Of a stretch of 64,000 bases of DNA, positions 24,293 to 32,541 are shown one piece after another. The notes under the pieces were generated by a model. The model saw only the letters and a program-made list of their open reading frames with translations, was not told the DNA's origin and ran no database searches. The DNA lies in the NCBI GenBank assembly GCA_003574785.1, contig QORU01000007.1, positions 124,001 through 188,000 of the forward strand. The letters are read 5' to 3'. This DNA is from Taklimakanibacter deserti. Its GTDB lineage: Bacteria; Pseudomonadota; Alphaproteobacteria; Rhizobiales; Aestuariivirgaceae. Made by a program: the position numbers and the translations under genes. The number at the start of each line of letters is the position of its first letter. The stretch's first letter is position 1.

Positions 24293-26473
24293 CTAGCTCT
24301 TCAGAACAAGCCGCGCGCAACCAGTGCGATGAACGGCATGCGCCGCGATCTCGCGGCCTGCCCGGCGCAGAGTGAAGTCGAGCTTCGCCTCGCCGGCATG
24401 GACGCGCCGCAGCGTGATCTCATCGAGAAACTTCGGAAGTTCCGGACGCTCGAGACGGATTTCGCCCGTCTGCGGATCACATTCAAGGCCGAGGGAGGAT
24501 TGCAGCAAGCTCAGCAACGAGGCGGCGGCCCAGGCCTGCGGCGAACAAGCCACCGGATAGAAGGTGGGACCTCGACCCGGCCGGCGGGGAAATCCACAAA
24601 AGAGCTCAGGCAGCCGGCGAAGGTCGAGATAGGTCGCAGCACTGAAGAGACCTTCGAAAATGCGGAGGATAGAAGACTTGTAGCCATAGCGCGCAAAACC
24701 CAATGCAATGAGCGCGTTGTCATGCGGCCACACCGAGCCATTATGATAGGACATCGGATTGTATCGAGCTTCATCCGTCGCCACGGTCCGGATGCCCCAG
24801 CCCGACATCGATCTTTCACTCATAAGGGTCTTCACGGTCTTCGCCGCCAGGTCGGGCTCAGCGATGCCGGCGAAGAGGGCGTGGCCGGCATTGGATGATC
24901 TTACCGCGCAGCATGCCTTCTCGCCATCCAGAGCCATGGCGAAAGTACCGAGCTCATCGCACCAGAAGGCTTCGTTGAAATGGCGACGCAGCTCATCCGC
25001 CTGAGCACGAAGGGCTGTCCCCGTCTCAAGCTCAGCCAGCCGATCAGCCAGATTCGCGGCCGCCAGCAGAGCGGCGTAATAATAGGCCTGAACCTCGCAA
25101 AGGGCGATGGGCGGCTCGGCAAGCCGTCCGTCTCGATGAAAAATCGAATCATGACTGTCTTTCCAACCCTGATTGAAAAGGCCGCTCTCGGCCTTGCGGC
25201 GGTATTCGATGAAGCCATCACCATCGAGATCGCCATAGGTCGTCGCCCAGCGCATGGCCCTTTCCACGATCGGCCAGATTTCGCGGGCAAAACCGTCATC
25301 ACCGGTGCGATCGCAATAGGCTCCGGCGAGCATGACGAACAGCAAGGTAGAATCGATGCTGCCATAGTAGTGGCGAAACGGCACCTCGCCCAAGACAGCC
25401 ATTTCACCGTTACGGGTCTCGTGCAAGATCTTGCCGGGTTCCGCATCATTGAAGGCATTCTCTTCCGTCGCCTGATGAGCGGCCAGAAACGACAGCACGC
25501 CACGCGCAAGGCTGGGGTCGCTCCACAGAGTCAGCAGAGAAGTGATCAGGGCGTCACGCCCGAAAACCGTACTGAACCAGGGTATGCCGGCATAGACATA
25601 AGGTCCCCGAGACGTGCGGGATGTCAGCATGCCAATATCGGCCTGCGCGCGCCTCAGCGCTTCATTGAAAATATCGTTGGAGCTATGGACCTCAGCGGCA
25701 TCGGGCTTGCGGGCGCGTTTCTCCCGCCGCAAAGCAACCAGGGACCGTAAATAGTCTTCGCGCGGCGCGCGGCCCGGGGGACCCGTGCAGGAAATCGTCA
25801 CGAAGATGATCCGATGCTCCTGAGAAGCGCAGGCAATATTGTAGATAGCCCTGGTTCCGTCCAGCCGCTGCGGCGACGGGTCGAAGACAATGTCGGTCGC
25901 GAGGGTGCGCCGGTCGAGCCCCTCATATTGAAGTCTGACGGCCTCCTTATCCAGTTTGGGATCGAAGATGGCGCCGCGCCGAGCACGCTCCAAACCGCGC
26001 ACCTCGAAGATATCGGCAAAATCCGAACGGAAGCGGAATTCGAGCGACAGGGTCACAGAGGCATCGGTATAGTTGCGGATGATAAGGCGTTCATGACATC
26101 GGCCAGCATTCAGGAACTTCGACCGGTGGATGTGCATGGAATCATGTCGCAACACGAGCTGCTGACCGGCGAAGACATCGGGATTGGCAAGATCGGAGAA
26201 GACCATGGTGTTATCGTCGGTCAGGCTTGACGACAACAGTATCGGCCTCACCCCCGAGATCAGAAGCTCGTAGTGAGAAAGATAGCGCGTGTCCTGGTAA
26301 TAGAGACCATCGGAACTGCCATAACCCGACAGAAAATCCCCTTTGGGATCCAGAACCGCGAAGGCTTCGTCCTGTTTGAGGATGCGCGGACGCCGCTCCT
26401 GAAGCGAAAAAAAAGCGCTAATCTGGAACTGCTCTTCGCCCGCCTCATGCGGGTCGGTGCGGTCTTGCAGCAT
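24293..26473 (-). CDS. Amylo-alpha-1,6-glucosidase (glycogen debranching family)
   Basis: 726 residues from the ATG at 26473 (a TTG at 26488 follows the upstream stop directly). The N-terminal GDE-type beta domain (about 20-235) contains GYGSSDGLYYQDTRYLSHYE. The C-terminal (alpha/alpha)6 barrel has FGRDALITSLLTLW, HYYGSIDSTLLFVML, NQGWKDSHDSIF and NGSVWPHDNALIALG, which hold the catalytic acids of this class. It acts on alpha-1,6 branch glucose of glycogen-like glucans in the cytoplasm. It forms an operon with the GT4 gene upstream. This is a host-type gene lying inside a phage late cluster. Confidence 0.9.
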   Translation of the reverse strand: MLQDRTDPHEAGEEQFQISAFFSLQERRPRILKQDEAFAVLDPKGDFLSGYGSSDGLYYQDTRYLSHYELLISGVRPILLSSSLTDDNTMVFSDLANPDVFAGQQLVLRHDSMHIHRSKFLNAGRCHERLIIRNYTDASVTLSLEFRFRSDFADIFEVRGLERARRGAIFDPKLDKEAVRLQYEGLDRRTLATDIVFDPSPQRLDGTRAIYNIACASQEHRIIFVTISCTGPPGRAPREDYLRSLVALRREKRARKPDAAEVHSSNDIFNEALRRAQADIGMLTSRTSRGPYVYAGIPWFSTVFGRDALITSLLTLWSDPSLARGVLSFLAAHQATEENAFNDAEPGKILHETRNGEMAVLGEVPFRHYYGSIDSTLLFVMLAGAYCDRTGDDGFAREIWPIVERAMRWATTYGDLDGDGFIEYRRKAESGLFNQGWKDSHDSIFHRDGRLAEPPIALCEVQAYYYAALLAAANLADRLAELETGTALRAQADELRRHFNEAFWCDELGTFAMALDGEKACCAVRSSNAGHALFAGIAEPDLAAKTVKTLMSERSMSGWGIRTVATDEARYNPMSYHNGSVWPHDNALIALGFARYGYKSSILRIFEGLFSAATYLDLRRLPELFCGFPRRPGRGPTFYPVACSPQAWAAASLLSLLQSSLGLECDPQTGEIRLERPELPKFLDEITLRRVHAGEAKLDFTLRRAGREIAAHAVHRTGCARLVLKS

Positions 26474-26488
26474 CCCGGCCTCGGTCAA

Positions 26489-27595
26489 TTACAACGCGCC
26501 AACGGGCTGGAGGTCCACCGATGGAACCGGCGCGAGGGGTGGACCATAAATATGTCGATTATCAGGTCGCGCCTGCAGAAGCTTCTCATAGAGCCGGACA
26601 TAATCGCCGGCCATGCGCTCCACGGTAAAGCGCCGATCGAAGCATCGCCGCACTATGCCGCGATCGAATTCGTGGGTCTTCTTCACCGCGGCGATGGCCG
26701 CCTGGCGGTTGCCGACGATTGTGCCCGACAGGCCCTCCTCGATGATCTCGGGAACCGAGCCGAGGGGATAGGCGATGACCGGTGTCCCGCAGGCCATAGA
26801 CTCGATCATAACCAGGCCAAACGGTTCGGGCCAGTCGATCGGAAACAACAACGCTCGCGCATTACCCAAGAACTCCGCCTTCTGCCTTTCAGTGACCTCC
26901 CCCACATATTCGACATTGCGATTGCGACGCACCATGGGCTTAACGACCTCGCGCCAGTAATCGACATCGACCCTGTCGATCTTGGCCGCAATCCGCAAAG
27001 GCAGGCCAGTGGCAGCAGCTATTTCGATGGCATCGATGGGATTTTTCTCCGGTGAAATCCGGCCGAGAAAGGCCAGGTAGCCGCCCTCCCCCGTACCGCA
27101 TCCCAGCATCCGAGGGGGCAGACCATGATAGATCATAGACGCCTGCACCTCATCGGGCAGCATACGGCGCTGAGACCGCGAAATGGTGACAAGCTGGGCT
27201 TCGCTGAACTCACGGTAGAAGGAAAGAATCCCAGGACTGTCGAGCCGGCCATGAAGCGTGGTCACCGACGGGCAACCCAGAGCACGCAAAAAGGGAAATT
27301 GGAGAAGATCAAGGTGAAAGTGGATAACGTCGAAATCGCGGCAGCGGTCGCGCAGTTTCTCGAGCATCAGGAGATGATGCAGCACGGGATCGCGGCGGTT
27401 ACTACTCAAGCGCAGAGCCGCTTTACTGCCCGGGACGAGTTCCGCAGCCGTCTGCGAATCGCCCGAGGCAAACAGGGTCACTTCATGACCTTGCCTGACA
27501 AGCTCTTCAGTCAGGAACGAAGCGATACGCTCGGTCCCGCCATAGAGCTTCGGGGGCACGCTTTCAATAAGGGGCGCAACTTGCGCAATCTTCAC
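26489..27595 (-). CDS. Family 4 glycosyltransferase
   Basis: 368 residues starting at a GTG (27595). This start is chosen because VKIAQVAPLIESVPPKLYGG is the usual beginning of these GT4 enzymes; the longer open frame upstream has no such character. GT-B fold marks are GGTERIASFLTEELVRQGHE, LGRISPEKNPIDAI and the nucleotide-sugar motif EPFGLVMIESMACGTPVIAY. The sugar and acceptor are unknown; pairing with the debranching-type glucosidase suggests glucan or compatible-solute metabolism. A GGAAC-N16-GGTT promoter lies 30-60 bases upstream. Confidence 0.88.
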   Translation of the reverse strand: MKIAQVAPLIESVPPKLYGGTERIASFLTEELVRQGHEVTLFASGDSQTAAELVPGSKAALRLSSNRRDPVLHHLLMLEKLRDRCRDFDVIHFHLDLLQFPFLRALGCPSVTTLHGRLDSPGILSFYREFSEAQLVTISRSQRRMLPDEVQASMIYHGLPPRMLGCGTGEGGYLAFLGRISPEKNPIDAIEIAAATGLPLRIAAKIDRVDVDYWREVVKPMVRRNRNVEYVGEVTERQKAEFLGNARALLFPIDWPEPFGLVMIESMACGTPVIAYPLGSVPEIIEEGLSGTIVGNRQAAIAAVKKTHEFDRGIVRRCFDRRFTVERMAGDYVRLYEKLLQARPDNRHIYGPPLAPVPSVDLQPVGAL

Positions 27596-27627
27596 TGTAC
27601 TGAACCATCTTCTTGACTTCGCAAAAC

Positions 27628-27652
27628 AACCCTCGCAGCCACGGATGGTTCC
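27628..27652 (-). promoter_or_regulatory. EcfG-type promoter of the GT4-glucosidase operon
   Basis: On the minus strand GGAAC (27652-27648), 16 bases, then GGTT (27631-27628). The alphaproteobacterial general-stress sigma factor consensus is GGAAC-N16/17-CGTT. The -10 element lies 33 bases before the GTG start, a suitable leader length. Confidence 0.55.
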
Positions 27653-27835
27653 TATCTCTACGGCATTTCCCTCAAGGGCGGCGCAAGCGCGTCGCCAGAA
27701 GCAGGGCCAGCCAGGCAAACGCGATTCGGAATAACGTTCCGCCGACACTATTCTGTTTTACTTTTACTACAACCGCGAAAATCTGACTTACCTTCTCTGA
27801 TCAGCACGAGCCTAGATAAATCGCGCCCGACGCCC

Positions 27836-28936
27836 TTGCGAGGCCGAGGCTCCACGGCGACAGCCCAGCCGGGGCGCAAGAGGGTCGAACCCGACGCTCC
27901 GACGGAACCGGCGACCGGGTCAGTGCGTTTGTGGCGCATGCCGCATGATGGAGCCATCGAGCGACGCAAGTTGCGCAAGGCAGAGGTCGAGAGCTTCCCG
28001 ATCCTGCGCTCGCCCGGCGGGCGTGCGCGCAGAGTGGTCAACGGCAAGACGCGACCCGTCTCCGAGCAGGACGCCAGGAGGATCGAGAAGCTGGTGATAC
28101 CGCCGGCCTGGCGAGACGTGCGCATCAGCGCCGACCCGCGCAGCCACATCCAGGCCGTGGGACGAGACGAGGCCGGACGCCGGCAATATATCTACCACCA
28201 GGAATGGGAGGCCGTGCGCAGCGCCGAAAAGGCTCTAAGGCTGCGACGCTTGATCAGGGCATTGCCTCGCATAAGGCGGACGATCGCGCGCGATCTCGAT
28301 CATTCCGGCAACAGAAGGGTCCTGGCCACCGCCGCCCGCCTCGTGGACCGGTTGTGCCTGCGTGCCGGCCACGAGGAATATGCCGGCGAGGAGAGCGGCC
28401 GCGGCGCAGCGACCCTCCTGTGCAAGCATGTACAGGTGGAGCAGGACACCGTGGAGCTCGATTTCCCCGGAAAGGGCAAGCGCCGGATCGTGACCAGCCT
28501 GACCGACGCCAAGGTCGCCCGGAATGTCAGGGAAGCACGTGGGATCCGGGGCAGTCGCCTCTTCAAGCTCAAATCGGGCCAGTCCCATCGCAACATGACC
28601 GCCAACGACCTCAACAGCTATCTGGCCCGGATCGCCAAATGCGACATATCGGCCAAGGATTTCCGGACCTTGCGGGCTTCATCACTCGCCATCGTCGATC
28701 TCCAAACGAATCCAGCGGAAACGGCGACGGCACGTCGGCGGATACTCGCCAAGACCTGTCGCGACATCAGTGCCGTCCTGTGCAATACGCCGGCCGTCGT
28801 CCGCAAGAGCTACATCCATTCGCCGGTCATCGCGCAGTATGAAGAAGGCAACCTAACCGGGATGAGAGCCGGAACGGCCCTCCCCTTATGCACGCAAGCC
28901 GAGAGTCTTTTGCTTGCCTTCCTGCGTAGGCGATAG
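27836..28936 (+). CDS. DNA topoisomerase IB
   Basis: Up to 366 residues from a TTG; an in-frame ATG at 27938 is an alternative start. It contains the bacterial TopIB N-terminal domain (IPPAWRDVRISADPRSHIQA, then GRRQYIYHQEW) and the catalytic domain with RLVDRLCLRAGHEEY, LFKLKSGQSHRNM and the active-site tyrosine in VVRKSYIHS near residue 325. It relaxes supercoils through a 3'-phosphotyrosine bond. Bacterial TopIB genes often sit in stress and DNA-repair neighbourhoods. Divergent from the GT4 operon; no phage relationship is evident. Confidence 0.88.
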   Translation: MRGRGSTATAQPGRKRVEPDAPTEPATGSVRLWRMPHDGAIERRKLRKAEVESFPILRSPGGRARRVVNGKTRPVSEQDARRIEKLVIPPAWRDVRISADPRSHIQAVGRDEAGRRQYIYHQEWEAVRSAEKALRLRRLIRALPRIRRTIARDLDHSGNRRVLATAARLVDRLCLRAGHEEYAGEESGRGAATLLCKHVQVEQDTVELDFPGKGKRRIVTSLTDAKVARNVREARGIRGSRLFKLKSGQSHRNMTANDLNSYLARIAKCDISAKDFRTLRASSLAIVDLQTNPAETATARRRILAKTCRDISAVLCNTPAVVRKSYIHSPVIAQYEEGNLTGMRAGTALPLCTQAESLLLAFLRRR

Positions 28937-29092
28937 AAGCGCGCAAATATCGGAACCAACGCGCCTTCGTCACCGTTCGACAGATACCTACCTTGTGTGG
29001 GAAATGTTCACTCGGCCCGCCAGACGCGATGCGATTGGCGGGCCTTGTGTGAGGGCCAGGCACTCGAGGTCTCGGACTCCACGCATCTCCCG

Positions 29093-29251
29093 CTAGAAAT
29101 TGACACGGCCCATCAGAACAAGAATGAGGAGAATAATCAGGATCAGGCCAATGCCGCCGCTCGGATAATAGCCCCAACCACGGCTATAACCCCAATTCGG
29201 CAGGGCGCCGATCAGCAGCAAAATCAGGATGATAATCAGGATGGTGGACAT
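29093..29251 (-). CDS. DUF3309-type small membrane protein (52 aa)
   Basis: The ATG at 29251 gives MSTILIIILILLLIGALPNW, the typical start of DUF3309 proteins; a longer frame upstream runs through the promoter. Two hydrophobic segments (2-18 and 32-48) flank a Gly/Tyr/Trp-rich turn. Such tiny proteins are common in alphaproteobacterial stress regulons; their role is unknown. It has a near-perfect EcfG-type promoter. Confidence 0.8.
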   Translation of the reverse strand: MSTILIIILILLLIGALPNWGYSRGWGYYPSGGIGLILIILLILVLMGRVNF

Positions 29252-29282
29252 TCGTTTTCCTTTCTCAGCTCCGCCCGTACTC

Positions 29283-29307
29283 AACGCAGAGGGCGGTTCC
29301 GAGTTCC
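29283..29307 (-). promoter_or_regulatory. EcfG-type promoter of the DUF3309 gene
   Basis: On the minus strand GGAAC (29307-29303), 16 bases, CGTT (29286-29283): a full match to the general-stress consensus GGAAC-N16/17-CGTT. The -10 is 31 bases before the ATG at 29251. Only about 20 bases separate this promoter from the next phage gene's stop codon, so the host/phage junction must lie between 29308 and 29328. Confidence 0.75.
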
Positions 29308-29327
29308 CAAACAGGAACTTTACATGG

Positions 29328-29624
29328 TCAGCCCCGAAGGCCGGCTCGCGAGAAGGCCCGGGCTATTGCCGCCTTGATCGCCCGCCGATCGGGTTTCGTC
29401 CTGGGCCGCGGTCTCAACATTGCGGGGTCGTTGCCGACCTCCATCATGCCTGCCGCGCGATAGGTCGCTCTCAGCGCAGACTTGCTGTCATAAAGCCTGC
29501 CGTCCAGCATCGACCGCACGGGCGCCATGGTGTCGGACATGACAGAGGGACAAGCATAGGACGATCGCGCGCGGCGTGCCGGCGCCGCCCCGTGGGAGAT
29601 GCGAAGAACAACAACCATTGTCAC
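29328..29624 (-). CDS. Small phage head-region protein (98 aa)
   Basis: The central segment MLDGRLYDSKSALRATYRAA followed by GMMEVGNDP matches a family of small proteins (pattern DG-x-YxSKxxxR...EVGN) that podovirus genomes carry near portal and capsid genes. The C-terminus is basic (RPRTKPDRRAIKAAI). It lies on the minus strand at the end of the terminase-portal half of the cluster and would directly precede the scaffold gene if the 5 kb host block were removed. The function is unknown. Confidence 0.6.
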   Translation of the reverse strand: MTMVVVLRISHGAAPARRARSSYACPSVMSDTMAPVRSMLDGRLYDSKSALRATYRAAGMMEVGNDPAMLRPRPRTKPDRRAIKAAIARAFSRAGLRG

Positions 29625-29733
29625 GAGGTCCGGAACGGCGCTTCAAGAGCGGCCATCACATTGGCGTAATGCATCGTGTCTATTCTCCTGTGTTAAGGCG
29701 TTCGTGGCCCTGCCGAGAAACGCGTGTCAGCGT

Positions 29734-30462
29734 TCAAGCCGCGAGCAGCAGAATAGCAAAGGCTTCCTCCTCCTGAAGCCGCTCCCGCTCGGCAATGAAG
29801 GCTTCCCGGCGCTCGCGATCGACAAGCAGCGCCTGAGCGAGCAATCCGTCGATGACCGCCGAATAGTCCGGCGACGGGATCGGCTGAGTTGTGACCGGGT
29901 CGATGATGCCGGAAGCAACCAGAAATGACCTGTCGATGATCCGGCGCAGCTCTTCCCGCCATTCGCGTTGCCGCCGCTCGCGGATCAGGCGCGGGTCATC
30001 GCCGCCTACATGAGCGAAGACAAGCGGGGCCGGCGCATCGGCGACCGCCGCCGTGGCTGCAAGCGTGTCGCCAGCCTCGGCGACGCTGATCGTGCCGGTG
30101 ATGGAAAGCGCAGCTGCGGCGCTCAGGCCATCATCTGCCTCGGCGAGGTCGAGCGAGCCGGTGGTGAGCGGCTGGCCCGCTCCCTGAGCTGACAGCGTAT
30201 CACCAGCTTCGGTGAGCGACAGCGTCCCGGTGATCGGCAGGACGCCGGCCGAAGCCGGCGTATCACTCGCCTCAGAGGCAGCGAACGTGCCCTTGATAAG
30301 CAAGGCTGCGGCGCTGGAAAGCGTGTCCCCGGCTTCCGTTGGGCTCGCGGCGCCCTTAATCAGGAGCGTCGCCGTCGCCGAAGACGTGTCGTTTGCTTCT
30401 GTAACCGAAAGCGAGCCGACTGAAGCGCTTGCCGTGGCGCCGGCAAAGAGGAGTAGGAGCAT
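29734..30462 (-). CDS. Phage repeat protein (TEAxDTLSA repeats)
   Basis: 242 residues. After a short hydrophobic lead, residues about 15-140 consist of six degenerate repeats of roughly 21 residues with the core S-[LV]-[TA]-E-A-x-D-T-[LP]-S-A, separated by IKG- or ITG-type turns. The remaining 100 residues are charged helix (RERRQREWREELRRIIDRSF, then a helix of Glu/Arg). The repeat part looks like a beta-solenoid or fibrous virion surface element; the helical part may anchor it. No known catalytic motif. Confidence 0.6.
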   Translation of the reverse strand: MLLLLFAGATASASVGSLSVTEANDTSSATATLLIKGAASPTEAGDTLSSAAALLIKGTFAASEASDTPASAGVLPITGTLSLTEAGDTLSAQGAGQPLTTGSLDLAEADDGLSAAAALSITGTISVAEAGDTLAATAAVADAPAPLVFAHVGGDDPRLIRERRQREWREELRRIIDRSFLVASGIIDPVTTQPIPSPDYSAVIDGLLAQALLVDRERREAFIAERERLQEEEAFAILLLAA

Positions 30463-30520
30463 TTGCGGCTATCTCGTCTTTGGTGCTACGCTCCGGCAAC
30501 CCATTCGGAGAGAAGATGCC

Positions 30521-30631
30521 ATGCCGGCTAACATCGAAGCTCTTCCCGCAAATCAGGCCATAGAAGCTTTTGCCGCGGAATTGGAGGACCTAGCGAAGTG
30601 GATCGCAGACAACTGCGAGGAGGAGGTCTAG
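30521..30631 (+). CDS. Tiny plus-strand ORF between phage genes (36 aa)
   Basis: ATG at 30521, acidic and helical product (MPANIEALPANQAIEAFAAE, then an acidic tail), preceded by GAGAGAAG. It reads against the phage operon, together with the ORF at 30644. It could be a small accessory gene or antisense noise in a 330-base gap. Confidence 0.35.
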   Translation: MPANIEALPANQAIEAFAAELEDLAKWIADNCEEEV

Positions 30632-30643
30632 TGGTCGACGCCT

Positions 30644-30841
30644 ATGAACGCCGCAACTATCCTCCGTATGATAGCTACAGAACGTGATGACCTCGCAAAC
30701 AAGGTAATGGCCGAGATCGCGCATCATAGAGACCAATGCAGACTTGATCCGGAGCGGCTCAGCTATCACCGGGAACGCTTACGCATCCTCGACCTACCAT
30801 CCCAGCCAAGCGGCAATCATTCCACCGTCGTTGGCGGATGA
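30644..30841 (+). CDS. Tiny plus-strand ORF (65 aa), partly antisense to a phage gene
   Basis: Begins 13 bases after the preceding tiny ORF. The product is helical with ATERDDLANKVMAEIAHHRD and an Arg-rich helix HRERLRILDL. The last 16 codons overlap the 3' end of the minus-strand phage gene. The helix pattern looks protein-like, but no family is known. Confidence 0.35.
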   Translation: MNAATILRMIATERDDLANKVMAEIAHHRDQCRLDPERLSYHRERLRILDLPSQPSGNHSTVVGG

Positions 30842-31477
30842 TACTCCCAAAACTCCAGATGATGCCAGTGTTGCAGCGCCCATCTGTGTGCCCGCCTCGA
30901 CAAGTGAATCAACAACCTCTGCCGATCCAGCTCCGGTAAATGTGAGCGGATTAGCCGCTGTGTCGTCCTGAGCCAGGACTCCTACAAAACCGGTCCGGGG
31001 AATGATGACATCGCCCGATATAGGGGCGGTGCCGCTGGCTGACAGCGTTCCCGAGAAGCGGGGCGTAATCCTGGGTGCAATCGTGGCGGCGATGACAGCC
31101 CCGCCACGAGTCTGCGTCGCTGGATAGGTGGTCGCCACGATTACCGTCTCACCCGCCGGCACAAGAGCAGCATAGAGAGATAAGGCAATGGTGTTGTTCT
31201 CGGTGAACGTGACCTGCTCCAGCAAAGTGGTTGTGACGCCTCCTATCATGACAGAGTTCGGCAGGGCGTTCGCGACTGTGGTGCCGGTCACCCGATTGAA
31301 GACGTACGCGTAAATGACTCTTTGCCGATCAGGCCCATAGGGCACCACCAGGTTGGTGAAGGAGTACGACGAAAGATCAGTAGCATTCACGGCACTGCCG
31401 CCAATCAGCACTTTTGGAACCGATCTATACCTTGTCGCCAGTCTATGGCGACGTCGGTCCAATGCCGTCACCATCAC
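30794..31477 (-). CDS. Phage virion protein, paralogue of 12458-13148
   Basis: 227 residues, beta-rich with few charges. Patterns VIYAYVFN, LPNSVMIGGVTTTL, IALSLYAALVPAGETVIVAT and the C-terminal FVGVLAQDD and SSANDGGMIAAWLGW recur in the frameshifted gene near the lysis cassette, so the two are duplicates within the phage. The start overlaps the stop of the preceding gene (ATGA). It probably belongs to the tail or capsid surface. Confidence 0.65.
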   Translation of the reverse strand: MMVTALDRRRHRLATRYRSVPKVLIGGSAVNATDLSSYSFTNLVVPYGPDRQRVIYAYVFNRVTGTTVANALPNSVMIGGVTTTLLEQVTFTENNTIALSLYAALVPAGETVIVATTYPATQTRGGAVIAATIAPRITPRFSGTLSASGTAPISGDVIIPRTGFVGVLAQDDTAANPLTFTGAGSAEVVDSLVEAGTQMGAATLASSGVLGVSSANDGGMIAAWLGW

Positions 31478-32133
31478 GTCAACCGCTGGATCTTGAAGCG
31501 GAAGGTGAAGGCCTCTCCGCTGGCCGGCGTGTAGGCGTTCTTTGCCCGAACCAAAAAGCGAAGATTGGCTGAGCCGACACAGGTGAATCCCATATTCAGC
31601 CCTTGAATATGGTCAACATCGTTGTTCCCAACGTCCTCAAGGGCAATTGGGACAACGCCGACAAGCTTGGCCATGTCCGCATCCGATAAAGCGAAAGCGG
31701 CATTATCGTTCGGCGATGTGACGGAGCTGTCGAAGATGAATATTTCACCTTGAAGCGGCGTGGCCGGGTCATTGTTCGACACCACGACGATATCGGTGAT
31801 GAGGCCCGATCCGCCAGAGGCCTTGGCAGCATTGGAGATCGTGAAGGTGGTTGGCGCCGAGGTGGAATCCGAGACCGTATCGTTGACGGCATAGGCCGTG
31901 GTGTCGGCAGGCCGGTTAAAGGCCGTGGTTACGGTGACGAATTCGTCATTCGGTCCAACAACGGCCAGGGCGGAGGCAGATGCCTGAGCGCCGGCCAGGA
32001 TCGGGGTGCTGGCGCCATCACCGCCACCGTCAAGCTTGACGCGCTGATAGTGAATACCCGAGACGTCATCGGTCGCGACGATCGGAGTTGCCGTGCCCGA
32101 TCCAGTTGCGGGGATGGTGACATTGTCAGCCAT
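31474..32133 (-). CDS. Phage structural protein (219 aa)
   Basis: Begins MADNVTIPATGSGTATPIVA and continues with YQRVKLDGGGDGAS, a start found in many alphaproteobacterial prophage virion proteins located after the portal gene. The chain is beta-rich; the C-terminal half has DVDHIQGLNMGFTCVGSANL and ends in a strand FTFRFKIQRLT. Shares overlapping start/stop codons with both neighbours, so it is translated as part of the late operon. Exact virion role unknown. Confidence 0.7.
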   Translation of the reverse strand: MADNVTIPATGSGTATPIVATDDVSGIHYQRVKLDGGGDGASTPILAGAQASASALAVVGPNDEFVTVTTAFNRPADTTAYAVNDTVSDSTSAPTTFTISNAAKASGGSGLITDIVVVSNNDPATPLQGEIFIFDSSVTSPNDNAAFALSDADMAKLVGVVPIALEDVGNNDVDHIQGLNMGFTCVGSANLRFLVRAKNAYTPASGEAFTFRFKIQRLT

Positions 32134-32540
32134 CAGGGATTGCCCGCAGTGAGTGTGAAGCTCGTGACGGTGAAGGCCTGGCCGGCAGTGAACGATGTCG
32201 AGTCCACCGTCAGGTCGCCGCCGCCGCCCGTCAGGGTAACGGTGCCTTGCGCGTGGCAGGTCGTTCCGTCAGATGCATAGAGCCGGAAATGAGCGGCGGT
32301 GCCGTTATTGTCAGCAGAAAGGTCTTCCCATGTGCCCGACTTCGCCTTGCTGCCGCCCGAAGCAGCCGCCATCCAGTCGGACGGCAGGTTAGCGGTGGCA
32401 AGTACCGTTCCCGAATCCGCTGCGGCGCAGTTGCCCGGCGCGGCCCCGGTCCTGATTTTCAGGACGGCAGAAGTGCCGATTGCCGTTTCGACGGCGTCGA
32501 GCTTGGCATTGCGGACCGTGGTCGAATATTGAAGCGTCAT
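32133..32540 (-). CDS. Phage structural protein (135 aa)
   Basis: Starts MTLQYSTTVRNAKLDAVETA and has VLKIRTGAAPGNCAAADSGT, a pattern typical of small prophage virion proteins of rhizobia. Thereafter Gly/Thr/Ala-rich strands, including FRLYASDGTTCHAQGTVTLT. It lies two bases from the portal stop. The sequence suggests an exposed beta-sandwich; no enzymatic motif. Confidence 0.7.
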   Translation of the reverse strand: MTLQYSTTVRNAKLDAVETAIGTSAVLKIRTGAAPGNCAAADSGTVLATANLPSDWMAAASGGSKAKSGTWEDLSADNNGTAAHFRLYASDGTTCHAQGTVTLTGGGGDLTVDSTSFTAGQAFTVTSFTLTAGNP

Positions 32541-32541
32541 A

